The position numbers and the translations under genes were made by a program. Below are positions 12,001-23,496 of a stretch of 64,000 bases of DNA, one piece after another (the stretch's first letter is position 1; every line of letters begins with the position of its first letter). This stretch comes from Hydractinia symbiolongicarpus. Taxonomy: Eukaryota; Cnidaria; Hydrozoa; Anthoathecata; Hydractiniidae. The notes under the pieces are model-generated. The model ran no database searches and was not told the DNA's origin. It worked only from the letters and a program-made list of their open reading frames with translations. The stretch spans positions 26,908,001 to 26,972,000 of the forward strand of contig NC_079884.1 in assembly GCF_029227915.1 (NCBI RefSeq). Direction: 5' to 3'.

Positions 12001-15000
12001 CCACTGTCATCAAGGAACCATTGAAACTCCAACCTTGTACCTACTAAAGTTGTCTTTTATTATTCTTCATATGAACTGATCAAGACTGTGTAAAAGTACC
12101 TTTGAAAGATACTTTCTATAAATTTCATCGAAAAATCTATTTTGTTTACTGCACACCTCAGGCAAAGGTATTTCGTTACCAGTGGTATTTCATGTATTTT
12201 GGTGTCAGCTGAGTGTTGTTTATCAGGATGATGTTTCGACAGAAAACTTGTCCACTTGTTTCTAAGATTGTGTCTTGTATACAAGTTCCTTATTAACAGC
12301 ATTAATGTTTATGGACCAATATTATTTTTTCCTGTTAAGGTTTCCCCGTTTATTTTATCATGCAGTAGAGTGTTTGCAGAAAAACATTAATAATTAATAA
12401 TAAATTAATATTAAAATTAATAAATAAATAATAAATAATTTAGAAAGGAATGATATGAGAATGGTTAGGTGGATGTCTAACGCCAGTCTGAGAGACAGAA
12501 AGAGTTCAGATGAGCTAAGAAGCAGGCTAAGTATCCGTAGAATAAAAGATGTTATCCAGATAAGAGATTAAATTGGCTGGGGCACTTCGGAAGAATGGAG
12601 GGGGATAATTGGGTGAGAAAGTGTTGAGACTTGATAGTTCCTGGCGCAAAGCCCAGAGGCAGACCGAGAAAGACTTGCAGGAGGTTATAAGGACAGACTT
12701 AATACAGAGGAAGTTGAGTTTAGATCTAACACGGTCTAGATCAGATTGGAAGAGGTCATTAATATACCCCGTCCAACCCGAACATTAAGCTGAATGATGA
12801 TGAATAAAAAAATATAACATTTAGTTCAACGTTTAGTTTAGTTTAGTTTAGTTTAGAATATGATATTTCTGTCAATTAATAATTTAATATACTAGATTCA
12901 AGATATTATTGGTCCTGAAAACTAGAATTAGAGAGAGTTACTTAAGATATGTTAATGTAACTAAACCAGATCGTGAAAAGCAGGTTAAGCATTCACTATC
13001 TTGCTTTAACTTATAATTGCATAACTTTTTAACAATTTGGAACTAAAAAATTAAAAAACTCTCTATGTGGCTAATGAGCTCATAAGGATTGTAGAGAGTG
13101 TTTATGTATGAAAGCTATTTCATATTTAGGTGATCTTGTTGGAAAGGTGTTGGCTTGGAGTAGCATGCTACCAATTTTTATTCTAGTATCCTTTGTTACT
13201 TTAATCCTCTTCAGACGAGAGTTGCACACGGTAATACTTGTTTCTTTAGTTATAATCGGTTAGTATGTTTCTGTATATAAACAGATGTATCATAGAATGT
13301 TGTTGTCATGTCACAATGTCAGCATAAGGTTTCATCAACGAAACCAGATAGCAGAAAAAGAAATAAAAAATATTAACTTACTGTATCCAGGAATCAACTT
13401 AATTTTTTAGATTAAGACAATTCTTTAGTAAGTTTTTTTTTTCATATTAGTCATGTCTGTGTTTTTGTTTTTTCATGTCTTAAATGGTTTCAGTTCTATC
13501 ATGAAGATATGTGTTTTGTTTACATAGAAATATCAACTTTCTTTCAATGCAACCTTTATGTTATGTTATTACCATTGTTATGCCTGATCAACTTAATAAT
13601 TGTAGATGGCATTTTTTGGTGGGATTCTCATAAATGAAATTGTCAATATGGGTTTAAAGTATAGCATCAAGTCACCAAGACCATGTGGACGTAAGTTTTT
13701 GTTTGTTTTACCAAACATAGTTAAAACAGTTGTTTTAATGTCATTAACCAAACAAAAGTTTAGTAAAAATAAAAAAACATGTCCAGTTAAAGTGTTTGCG
13801 TTTGGTTACCATGTGTTGTTTATTGCTTGGGTGTCTGCAAAATCATCTTAAATTTTTTATTTCTTTAGCTTCAAATTATGTTCAAGCCCCTGCTCATTTC
13901 ACATACTGTTAAATACACACTTCAGACACTTAATACACAAAAAACGTATCTGTTTTTAAATCTTTGGATAGAAAATGTATAATTTTTAATAAATCCTAAA
14001 AAAGTTTTTATTATATTCTTAATTAAAGCCTTGAGTTCTTATTTTTTTAGTTCTAAAATACTTTTTTGTTTTTCCTATGTATGGGCACAGACAATGAGGA
14101 CCCCAAAATATAAAAAAGAAAGGATCGTTTTTTAATGAACAAGAGAAATATACTATGACTTACCACTAAAAAGGCGTTCTAACGCAGTTAGGCTCATCTA
14201 TTAACAACGAGATATAAATCAAATCATTTCGAAATATAGATAACTTTGAAAGAAGCAAGTGAACTGACTAAAGCTAAAAGTGTCTTATACAAGTCACATT
14301 ACTATTCTAGCAAATACTGCTCAGGAAAATGATATCAAAAAAGCGAAAATAGCTTCAGGTTTTATTATTGTTATTTTTGTGTAAGGCCATCTATAATTAT
14401 AGTTCGTCAACTGTCAAATTGGGTGAATACTTGGACCTCTTACAAAAAAATTTGGCGTATTTAGGATTATGACGCACAAATAATATTTTCATAAGGAAAT
14501 TAACAGGTCTATATAGCATCTCTTTATCTTCTTTTTGCGTTTTGTACGAACGAGATATGAAATAATAAAAAAAAATATAAGAAAGGCAGATTATTGTGCA
14601 TTTAATACTGTTTTTCCCTGAAAAATAAATTTTATCCAAGCAGGAGCGGTCGATACTAAGAAAGAAAGAAAAAAGGTATGCAATAAAGATTGAAAGAAAT
14701 TGCGTACCTTTGATAATAATATTGTTTTTACCTACACGCTCACTTTCTGTCTCTTACTGTCTTTTTTTTTAAGCTTATATGTTGATAGAAAACAAATTAC
14801 TAGTCAGGTTGTATACACAATATTGCATTCATTAAAATGACGCAAGTATTATTTAATAGGTCACAAATTTACTAACATTATGAATGAATTTATGAGCAAA
14901 GAAGTTATTTTGAAGCACTCTGACATCACAGGTTTCGCTTTCTTATGTCAAATTTCCTGCCTTATGTATATTATCTATTCTTTTATACATTTGATAACAA

Positions 15001-16619
15001 TCTAATTCAATTAAAAAATTGTGACGCTATTTTGTCCTTGCTGATAAAGGGATCTTCTCACTGAAAGAAAATTGCTCGCGGAATAAAACAGGAGAAACAA
15101 ATTATACGTTAATTGATTATTCTGCTAGCTAATTGTTTTGATAAACTTTTCGCTGATTCCATGAAAATTTCAGAATCCAGTTTATCGCTACGATTTTAAT
15201 CTTTCGTGATTTGGTTTCGCAACAATTCAATCCATGCGTTGTTTAGACTTTTTATCTCGCCCTTATGACAATACTGAACTTTTTTCCATCATAGCTGACG
15301 AAAGAAAAGAATTGTACAATAAATATGGAATGCCTTCAAGTCATGCTCAATTTATGTCATTTTTTGCAATTTATATGTTATTCTTCGCTTATATCAGGTA
15401 TGTTTCTTGTGTGCAATCTTTACTGTTTGTACTGCAAAATCTTTTCTATAGAACTTTTCATACGAGTAGAATTAACCACGAGAGGTTATTTTTAGATTAA
15501 AAATGCATGTTTACGAGAAGTTTATGGATAATATTAGACAACACCTCATCGCGTTTTCTTCTGTGGGAGCTTCTGTAATAGTCTGCTATAGTAGGTAAGG
15601 TTTTTCTGTTTCCACATTCGTTCAGTGGCAAACATTAGTGAAGTGTAAATCAATAACTGTATTTTTTTTCTGTCAGGATATATCTTCATTACCACACACT
15701 GGAACAAGTTATTGTTGGAATAGTAGTTGGGCTTGTGAATGGTGCTGTTTGGTTTTATATTGTGGAGACTTTGTTCACTCCTATTTTTCAAGACATAGTT
15801 AATACGTGAGTTCTTCGCAGTTTTTTCTTACCGTGTAAGAAGAAACTTCATCTATTGATACTATGCTGTTTTTAGCTGCATATCGTGTTTGAAGTTACAA
15901 ATAGCTTAAAATAAAAGAATCTCTTTGATAATAAAATTGAAATGGAAGGTGGTTCAAATTAAAAAGAATTGTGAAAAATGGTGAACCCGTGGTAAATTTT
16001 CAGGAGCTGCGTTTAGTTCTTTAGAATAATGTTCATTGCCTAACTTGCTTTCTCTTTGAACATATTTGTCACTCCGTCGTTGACATGTGTTAATTTGATT
16101 CTAGGAAAATAGCCGAGTATTTCCTTATAAGGGATTCTTCAAATATACCAGATATTCTTTGGTTTGAGTATACTTCATCTCGAACAGAAGCTAGGTAAGA
16201 AAAATTAATTTCTTGAAAAAAAAATCTCAACTTGTGACTTTTTATTCCCTTGACTGTTGGAGGGAAGAAGCTCAATGTAACTGCCATCCCAATCGTCATG
16301 AAGGCGATTGTATAAAAGTTCGAATCAACTATTTCTTTGAGATTGGGTGCACAATGTATGCTAAATTTATTGCATATGTTGAATATAACCAAAATTTCAT
16401 GGCGTGGGATGAAAACATCATCCCCCGCCATATTATAATGAGGAGCATGTAAAAGGAACAGTTTGATCGAGATCTTGCAAAATATTACTTATCTTCGTGT
16501 GACGTGGGACATGAAATGTGTTCTTTACCTCTCATATTTCTACGAATTTTTTTTATGATGTTTTGTTTTTTTGTGTTTCTAGGCAACGACAGAGACGTAT
16601 CACTCAGAAATCACAATAG
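8986..16619 (+). CDS. DOLPP1: Dolichyl-diphosphatase (8 exons, 258 aa)
   Basis: Removes a phosphate from dolichyl diphosphate in the ER lumen, recycling the lipid carrier for N-glycosylation. Exons: 8986-9118, 13130-13230, 13606-13690, 15295-15397, 15496-15594, 15677-15805, 16105-16194, 16583-16619; phases close and the stop is TAG. The N-terminus contains [15 protein letters not shown], close to the family's SWRPVTLTHVEYP-G. All three PAP2 phosphatase motifs are present: K96-x6-R103-P104, P120-S-S-H123, and S173-R174-x5-H180. Multiple hydrophobic helices fit a polytopic ER membrane enzyme. The end reads [14 protein letters not shown], compared with EARNRQRKLGTKLQ in vertebrates. It is about 20 residues longer than the human protein, at the N-terminus. 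Intron 1 is 4 kb and contains a LINE relic. An AATAAA lies 82 bases after the stop. Confidence 0.95.
9119..13129 (+). other. DOLPP1 intron 1 (4 kb)
   Basis: Apart from the LINE relic at 12442-12800, I recognise nothing definite here. Short open stretches on the minus strand near 10.0-10.3, 11.5-11.75 and 12.06-12.3 kb could be degraded transposon protein, but no family motif is visible. A short direct repeat, (GTTTA)n-like, sits near 12830-12855. Confidence 0.5.
12442..12800 (+). mobile_element. Non-LTR retrotransposon 3' relic (copy 2) in DOLPP1 intron 1
   Basis: The plus strand encodes [18 protein letters not shown], then, after a break, [20 protein letters not shown] and [10 protein letters not shown]. 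These are the conserved C-terminal motifs of LINE polyproteins (RM-RWM, RL-W-GH--RM, RGRPRKTW). Stops and shifts make it inactive. It is the same family as the relic at 7147-7812 and shares its 3' tail. Confidence 0.75.
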
Positions 16620-16700
16620 TGTGTTCAAATTTGACAAGAATGACTTGTTTGTGTGGTCGCCTCCATTTTTTTACTCACCGATTTTGTAAATACAACTTCT

Positions 16701-16706
16701 AATAAA
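16701..16706 (+). terminator. AATAAA poly(A) signal for DOLPP1
   Basis: Canonical hexamer 82 bases after the DOLPP1 stop codon, on the same strand. Confidence 0.6.
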
Positions 16707-17377
16707 TGCTGTCAGATAAAATTCTCTTTTCTTTCTTTAATTTTCCCGCGAGGAATAGAACTGTTTACATCTGAGAATGAATAAAATCGAGCAAAATACC
16801 TATCCATTAAGGGTAACTTTTTGAAAAAATACTGAGAAACTGACCTTAACATGTGTATAAGATACAATGTACAAAACCATTCAACCTGTTTTTACAGATG
16901 TACCTATTTTTTCGTTTTTTCCGATACATGAACCCCTTGACCCGTAGCAGATAACATAAACATGATGTATAAAGAAAACGTAGAAGGATTATATTTGGCT
17001 TATCTCTATTATAATACGTCATGGTTGTCTGAAAATGGAGCCAGTATGAATAATAAAATGTCATCATCTTTTTTATCATTATTTTTTTACCATTACAAAA
17101 CGTAGTTTTTAAAAGGGGATTTTCTACCAGCTTTTATTAAAAAAATCCGTTTTCAGTACTTTTATAATACTTCGTATTTTTAGCTTTTGACAATTTTCTT
17201 GTGATTGTTATTGCGTTTACCAATATGCTACACGCGCAATCGCAAAAACTTTGATATCTGTCGTTGAACTTTATAATATTCTTTCTTTTAACACTCAAAA
17301 ATGTGCATCTGTAAAAACATTAAAAAAAATAAAAATAAAAACAGTTAAAATAATAAAACATGTTTGTTTGTCAACTT

Positions 17378-17592
17378 CTATTTATTTTTTGCACACTTTG
17401 TTTTAAAATCGTTCTGAATGACACTTTTTGTGAAAATGCCATCCACCAATGAGGTGTCCTCATAGTCCAATCTGCCATGCAAGATACTAAAAGTATTTTT
17501 CGAGAATAATAGTTTGCGTATGTGAATATTGTGAAGATTGCATATCGCCACTACATCTGCCAAAAATGTTCCTTGGTTGTTTTCGATCGTAA
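17378..17592 (-). pseudogene. Possible terminal exon or gene fragment, unrecognised
   Basis: The minus strand is open from a stop near 17605 to TAG at 17380-17378. It reads TITIENNQGTFLADVVAIC and later FSILHGRLDYEDTSLVDGIF. The alternation of short hydrophobic strands with N/H/D turns looks protein-like, perhaps a right-handed beta-helix. I recognise no family and found no upstream exon: the Helitron-like array begins about 85 bp away. It could be the last exon of an unrecognised gene or a relic. Confidence 0.3.
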
Positions 17593-17688
17593 TTGTCCCA
17601 CGATGATGTTACGTGTGGTTTTACAAACAAATAAACAGATTCAATTTTCTTTGTTTTAAAACGTTTGAAACTGATCGTAATTTAAAAA

Positions 17689-18424
17689 TCTCTTTAATAA
17701 TAGCCGTATTTTGTCTGTCTGTCCGCGAAAGCCGCGTTCTGTTACGGAAACACGAAATGCGGTATATAAAGGACGGGCGACCCCGTGGATTTTTCCACGG
17801 GTTAACGGCTATCTATATTATAATGCCCGTATACGTCTGTCTGTCTGTCACGCAAAATGGTAGCTTAGCTGCGCAATAGCGAGAAGCACGCAATGCGGTA
17901 TAAAAAGGACGGGCGAATCCGTGGATTTTCCACGGACTAACGACTAGTCTCTATTATAATAGCCGTATTTTGTCTGTCTCTGCGCGGACCCCCCGCTGAG
18001 TTAAAAAATCGTGCTACGGAAACACGAATATCAAATGCGATATATTTTATCCGCTTTGTTGCGACGGGTAAATATAAAGGACGGGCGAACCCGTGGATTT
18101 TTCCACAGGCAACGACTAGTCTCTATAATAATAGCCGTCGTCTGTCTGTCTCTGCGCGGACCCCCCGCTGAGTTAGAAAACGATGTTACGGAAACACGAA
18201 TATCAAATGCGATATATTTTTATCCGCTTTGTTGCGACGGGTAAATATAAAGGACGGGTAAACCCGTGAATTTTTCCACGGGCAACGACTAGTCTATAAT
18301 ATAATACCCATATACATCTGTCTGTCACGCAAAATGGTAGTTTAGCTGCGCAATAGCGAAAAGCACGCAATGCGGTAAAAAAAGGACGGGCGAACCCGTA
18401 AATTTTCCACGGGCTAACGACTAG
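17689..18424 (+). mobile_element. Head-to-tail array of five Helitron-like non-autonomous units
   Basis: Units: A 17689-17811, B 17812-17947, C 17948-18119, D 18120-18292, E 18293-18424. Each begins TC (consensus TCTCTATTATAATAGCCG), continues with gtctgtctgtc, and ends with a hairpin (CCCGTGGA / TCCACGGG around a short T-rich loop), about 7 bases, then CTAG. TC...hairpin...CTRR is the Helitron end signature. The base before the array is A and the base after is T, as expected for insertion between A and T. B and E form one subtype, C and D a second, and A a third. No Rep/helicase coding is present. Short open frames across it are artefacts. Confidence 0.8.
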
Positions 18425-18604
18425 TTATGTAAAGAATATTGCAGCTGAATTTCGATACATTTAACAAACACTTTAAAGCTGTTCTTGACTGTAGGTCTAA
18501 GTATTTGACATCATAACGCTTAAGATCTGAAAATTTGCGATATTCGTCCTAAGCCTTAAAACTGACGTAAGGCTTATGATGTCTTAAGACGAAAAATAAG
18601 AACT

Positions 18605-19190
18605 AGGCTTAGAGAAATTTAGTTACTTCATATAGTTTGATGTCATAATTAAGTTTCGGAATAAATAGAGTGTAAGTGTTGAACATCAAGATTACGGTGT
18701 GAGGATGTGAAAAACAAATACAGAAGATATTATTAGTGCGTAGGTTGCACATCAATTCATTAATTATGACCAAAAAAAACATGAGAGCTTTAGATGTCCA
18801 TGTATTGCGTATATGATTACCTAACTGACCAAAATGAAATCCAAAATGAGTTAAATTATCTTTTAACTCAATTCTGACGTTATCAATATTTAAGCAAGTG
18901 TTTTTTATTGGACTATTTCCAGAGCTTAAAAATTCTGATTTCATTAAATTAAATTTAATATTACGTTCATAACACACAATTATTAATCATTTTTGGAGGC
19001 CATAAGCAGAATGATATCATCAGCATATGCTATTATACCAATAATTTCGTTATAAATGGATAGTTCCAACATTACTACTCCTTACTGTGTTGAACATTTG
19101 TTTCGTATAAATATTATAGGGGATTGAATTGCACCTCGGCGTACACCTTGAGTAGATTAAAACGAAATGGATTTGATAGTACGATAAAAA
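18605..19190 (-). pseudogene. Non-LTR retrotransposon reverse transcriptase fragment
   Basis: Minus-strand reading gives GVRRGAIQSPIIFI (the RT 'GVRQG--LSPLLF' motif) around 19120-19150 and IGIIAYADDIILLMAS (the YADD catalytic motif) around 18995-19045. After a frame change the open stretch at 18977-18609 contains KFNLMKSEFL and LTHFGFHFG, typical of the region after YADD. Frameshifts and stops show it is dead. The CR1/Jockey-like grouping is a guess. Confidence 0.75.
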
Positions 19191-19202
19191 ACGTTGGCAG
19201 TT

Positions 19203-19475
19203 CTTCTTCTTCTTCTTACTATTATTTACCCAGGATAGCCTTCAGTTCCTAATAGAACTGTTATCGAATAGGGTCTTGCATTTAAAGCTCCTATTTGAGC
19301 TACGGAAGGCGTGCAAGCACGACAGCCGCTCATCTAGACCGCCGTCTAAGATATCAATTCTATTCTCATGCTGAACATTAAGTAGAAAGGATAAATTCAC
19401 GCTTCCATAGTCTCTGCCATGCCTCGGCCGGGGCTTGAACTCAAGACTTTCCGCACTCATTGTACACATAAAACA
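19203..19475 (-). mobile_element. tRNA-derived SINE, family 1, copy 1
   Basis: On the minus strand it shows a box-B-like stretch (gtcttgagttcaagccc), a shared body (cagcatgagaatagaattga, then tatcttagacgg, then ttccgtagctcaaataggag) and the 3' end tgggtaaataatagtaa. The same body and end occur on the plus strand at 35750-36032. The tRNA-like head is partly decayed here. Open frames across it are not genes. Confidence 0.7.
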
Positions 19476-19601
19476 ATACTTTGATAACTACTGAAGGTAC
19501 CATTTTATTATCCGATAGTATTTAGAAAACAACTTGCTCCAATTACAGGAATCAAATGCTTTCCTGCGTCTTTATTATTATAGTATCTGATTATTATAGT
19601 A

Positions 19602-20113
19602 CAGTAGACTCTCTGTAATTCGACTTCCCCTAATTCGAACCTCTCCTTAATTCGAACAAATATTCTGGTCCCTTCAATCCCTTAACAAACCCTCATGATT
19701 CACTTACCCTAATTCGAACCTCCATAATTCGAATACCTTTATATTTCGAACCATATTTCCGGTCCCTTTAGATCATTTCACCCCGTAAATCGAACTTTTA
19801 AAGATCGAATAACGTAAAGTAGCCATTTTATCTCCCTCTGCTAATCTTTCATATTGAGATTTTAGAAAAGTTTAGTTTGTTTTGTCGATTTGGTGAGCAA
19901 ATGATGAGACCGTTGAATATGCTTGATCGTTTTGTCGATAAAGCAAACCACTATTCATGACTTTTTTGCAAAATAAGAAATACGTCTAAAGTAATATAAG
20001 AAATATAATTCTCAAGATATATAGATGAATGTATCTATGAAGTCTATTTACTACCACCAACCCTGATTTTTGGACAAAATTTCACTGCGAGTTCGAATTA
20101 CAGAGAGTCTACT
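19602..20113. mobile_element. Non-autonomous pogo/Tigger-like DNA transposon (about 512 bp)
   Basis: The left end CAGTAGACTCTCTGTAATTC is matched by the reverse complement at the right end (gaattacagagagtctact). TA precedes the element, and TA follows if the last terminal base is lost. The CAGTAGACTCTC start and TA target are typical of the pogo/Tigger branch of Tc1/mariner. Internal tandem 'taattcgaac' motifs are present. No transposase ORF. Confidence 0.75.
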
Positions 20114-22376
20114 TATCTAGTTTCTTTTATTATAAATAATGTGTAGCACATTAATGATGAGTTTTGTACGTAAAGAATTTTTTGTAAAAAATTTCGCAAA
20201 TGACATAGGCTGTTTTTTTATATTTCGCGAAGATGAAATTATGTGAAGGGACAAATCTAAAATATCTCGCGTGAAATTTTGAAAATGATTAGGAAAATCT
20301 AATATTGTGATTTTAAAATTGTACTATATTTGTTAAAAAAATTGGCTTTAAAAGTCACGGGTTAGAAAAAATATCTAATGCGCATGCTCTAACTCTTTAA
20401 TGGAAAGCGACCTTTAAACAATTTAAAATTTCGCAAAAAATCGCCAGATCGCGAAATGTAACATTCTCGTTCCCAGAGCTCTTTGGGATAAACCTCAAAC
20501 GAAGTTTATCTCTGAAAAATTAATTGATGACATTTTAAAGTTTTTCAGGGCCCATTTTGCAGAAGATACAGTAGCAAAACTCGAAAAATTTAATTCCCGC
20601 AAATAATTAATTTTCATAAAATATTTAAATCCTAAATATGCGCTCCAGCTTTTAAGAAATAATGCAAATACAAACTGAGTTTAAAGAAAACTAAACTAAA
20701 TGAAAAGGTGAGAGGTAGGAGGTAGGAGGGACCCTGCCCTTCGCTATTCTTCTTGTGAAAAGGCTTGGCGAGGGATGAAAAAACGATGAGCAAAACGGCG
20801 CGAAAGTTTGAAAAACAACCGCGTTTGTTTGTGTTGTCTTGATTGTTCTAACACTTTTCAAAATCTTTGCAAACACGAATCTTGTATTAGGCGAGACCAA
20901 GGGAAAAATTCCAAAGTTGCAAGATGACAGGTCAGCCAGCATGAGATGAAAGAGGGGTCTCGTGACCCGCACCTGTTTAGTATACTAGGTAGCTAGCTAG
21001 CAGGCATTTTAACTATAGCTATACAGTTTTTTCCTAACCTTATTTCGGAGTTTAATTCTTGTACAAAACACATCGAAGTCCCAATTTTATCTTTAACCAA
21101 CTGAAATTTTAAATTTTTTACAAACAGCTTTTTCCTAAGAAATGTAAAAGTGCTAGCTTATAGTATAGTCACTTGCAACACTTGCCCATTCCCGAAATAT
21201 CTTCGGTTTCTGTCTTTTCCATATTCTTGAAATGAGTGGGTCAATCAGTGGACAAAGAAATCAATATGGAAAGGGTTGCGGAGAGGGTTGCCAAGGTAAA
21301 GGCATTAAGCATGGGCAGGAAACAGAAAGAGAAATCGTCAAGGAAGGGGTAGGCAAGGCATGGCAGGCACAGGCAAGGGCATAGTTAGGCAGATACTAGG
21401 AAAGGCATATGAATGGTAGGCAAAAAGGCAAGGGAACAGCAAGGCAGGGTCATCAGGCAACTTAATAGAAACTATGTGATACCCAGCGTTAAACATTTGG
21501 TTAAAACGGTTAATACGAATGTGCCACACATTCATGTTAAGGGCTTAAGTACAACTATGCAGTATATAGTAAATCAGGTGAAGCTGTTTTAATTGTAATA
21601 TATTTTTCAAAAAAATAACTTTTCTGCAAAAATACGTTGTTGTGCCCATCATAGCGAATTTCTCAAAATGTTTCCAGCTAAACATAAAATACAAATTTTT
21701 GTCCAGGGTGATCCGTATAAGCATAATACCCATTTCCAAAAAACTATCCTAACTTTGGTTCAAATAAATACACAGCATGTTGTTACCCTAGGCAGCTAAA
21801 ACATTCACTCAGCAGTTTTATTTTGGGGAGAAGTTTTTGTAACCTTAAAAAATAAAAAACACAGTTTATAGCATGTTTTAACCCTGTTAAAGCAAAGAGA
21901 ATCCTGTAACATTGCTTTATTTTGTTGGAAAGTTCCAGTGAACGATTAAAAATTAATTGTGACATCGGATAGGCGTAATACATTCTATTGCAAAATTTAT
22001 TGCAACTTCCGTTTAGATAAAAGCAGTGAAATGGCTCATTATTACCCTGTCCAGCTTAAAATCACACAGCAGTTTTATTTTGTAGAACAAGTTTTCATGA
22101 CAGTAGGATAAAAAGCTTTTATTCCAAACTGAACAGAAAATTTAAGAGAATAGCAATTAATTAGGTTACCTTAGTACCTAGTTGGAGATGGACTCAATTA
22201 AGATGATAAAAAAATTGATTTGTAATTTTTTGTTTAAGAGTCAATCAGATGTTGTGAACTGAGAATATTTCTAGGAACAGGCTTAGAGCAGAATAATCTA
22301 AGAACAAATCATATTGCAGAGTGTAATTTTACAGACCGGATTAATAATATGATTTTGCAGTATTTTCTTTTCTTTT
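20114..22376. other. Gene-poor interval with low-complexity and possible repeat DNA
   Basis: No supported gene. 20691-20972 (minus) is open for 93 codons and less AT-rich than its surroundings; I do not recognise the peptide and suspect a repeat. About 21290-21470 is rich in imperfect aggca/ggcaagg units. Two diverged copies of a cagcagttttatttt-containing stretch lie near 21812 and 22068. Confidence 0.4.
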
Positions 22377-22431
22377 TTCTCTTTTCTTTTTTTTTATTTT
22401 TTAGCGGGGGGCGGGGGGGGGGGGGGGGGGG
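22367..22431. repeat. Pyrimidine tract followed by a poly-G run
   Basis: A tcttttcttttt tract runs into a nearly pure G run (about 22405-22431). This is a very unusual composition for this window. The exact length may be an assembly or sequencing artefact. Confidence 0.8.
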
Positions 22432-22736
22432 CACACAAAGCCCTTCATTTAGGCCAGGGAAAGCTTTTTAGCCCTTCTTTTAGTTGGCTTCATGTTAGGG
22501 TTGTCATGGTGACTCGTTGGTTAACAGGTGGTTTGAAAAATTTTAGAAGAATAAAATTCTTAAAATATACTTCCTTTTGGATAGTAAACTCTGTTGTATT
22601 TGATGTTAAAGTATTTAAATTTATCAGGGTTTGATTTAGCAGTTTTTGAATCGAAATGCTATTTTTGCGAATCAACTCGAAGAAAATAATAAAATTGTGA
22701 ATCAAATATTTTTAAGTGGCAATAGAAATGCTTTTT

Positions 22737-23033
22737 TAATCGAGTTTTACAAGTTTAAGAACGAACGGCGATAGAAAAGCTTTTTTAGATCCCATTTTAA
22801 AAGTATAAGACAAAAGAATGGCAATGAAAAAGCTTTTTTAGATTGCATTTTAAGTTAAGTTTAAGAACGAAGAACGGTGATAGAAATGTTTTTTTAAATC
22901 ACATTTTAAAAGTTAAGAACGAAGAACGGCGATAGAAATGCTTTCTTAGATCGCATTTTAAAAGTTAAGTACAAGGAGTGGCTATAGAAAAGCTTTTTTA
23001 TATCGCATTTCAAAAGTTTAAGAATGAAGAACA
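22737..23033 (+). repeat. Minisatellite, about 52-60 bp period, about 5 units
   Basis: Degenerate units share ttaagaacgaagaacggcga, then tagaaa-gcttttttagatcg and cattttaaaag. The same unit occurs in reverse orientation at 55771-56015 and 56405-56585, about 33 kb away. Confidence 0.8.
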
Positions 23034-23364
23034 ACACAGAGAGTGAATATGTGTGTTGACTAGAGCTTTAGTTGATAATTTAAGTATAGGCTTCAGAGCG
23101 AGAGTTTGTTGATTTTTATGATAGTTTCATACTTTTTTAAAATATTTAATCACATTGTTATGATATTCCATGAGTATAATAATCCACAACGTTTTCTCTG
23201 TATGAAACAAAAATCATTTTAGTGCTGATTTATGTCAGTCTTAAAAAGCAAAATGAAATTTCATTTTACCCTCAAAATATTTATGTAAACAAGATTTACC
23301 TGGAAAAAAGAACAAATGCTTATCCAGTTTCTTGTCGATAATATATAACTACATTTTTATTTAC

Positions 23365-23496
23365 CCTATCATCTTCTGCATCATCAAGAAGCATGTCAAT
23401 GATTTTACTTAAGTTTATAACGTCTTCTTGTGACGTTATTTGTTCAGCAATTTTAAAACTGGATATATTCAGCTCTATCTTTCTTTTTAAATGCAT
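23365..23496 (-). CDS. Candidate first coding exon, 44 codons, unrecognised
   Basis: ATG at 23496 opens MHLKRKIELNISSFK and continues to IIDMLLDDAEDDR, followed by a consensus donor (AGG|GTAAAT). Composition is protein-like and amphipathic. Reading through gives 14 more codons before a stop. An acceptor at 23300 would join, in phase, to a 12-codon terminal exon. I recognise no family. It is divergent from the IRAG/KASH-like gene. It may be a microprotein, a partial gene or chance. Confidence 0.25.

Noticed and set aside
17613-18244. Two plus-strand ORFs of 88 and 77 codons
   Set aside because: They lie within or across the Helitron-like units and repeat the same non-coding motifs.
20691-20972. 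93-codon minus-strand ORF as a gene
   Set aside because: No recognisable domain and no neighbouring exons; it lies in a repeat-like, less AT-rich patch.
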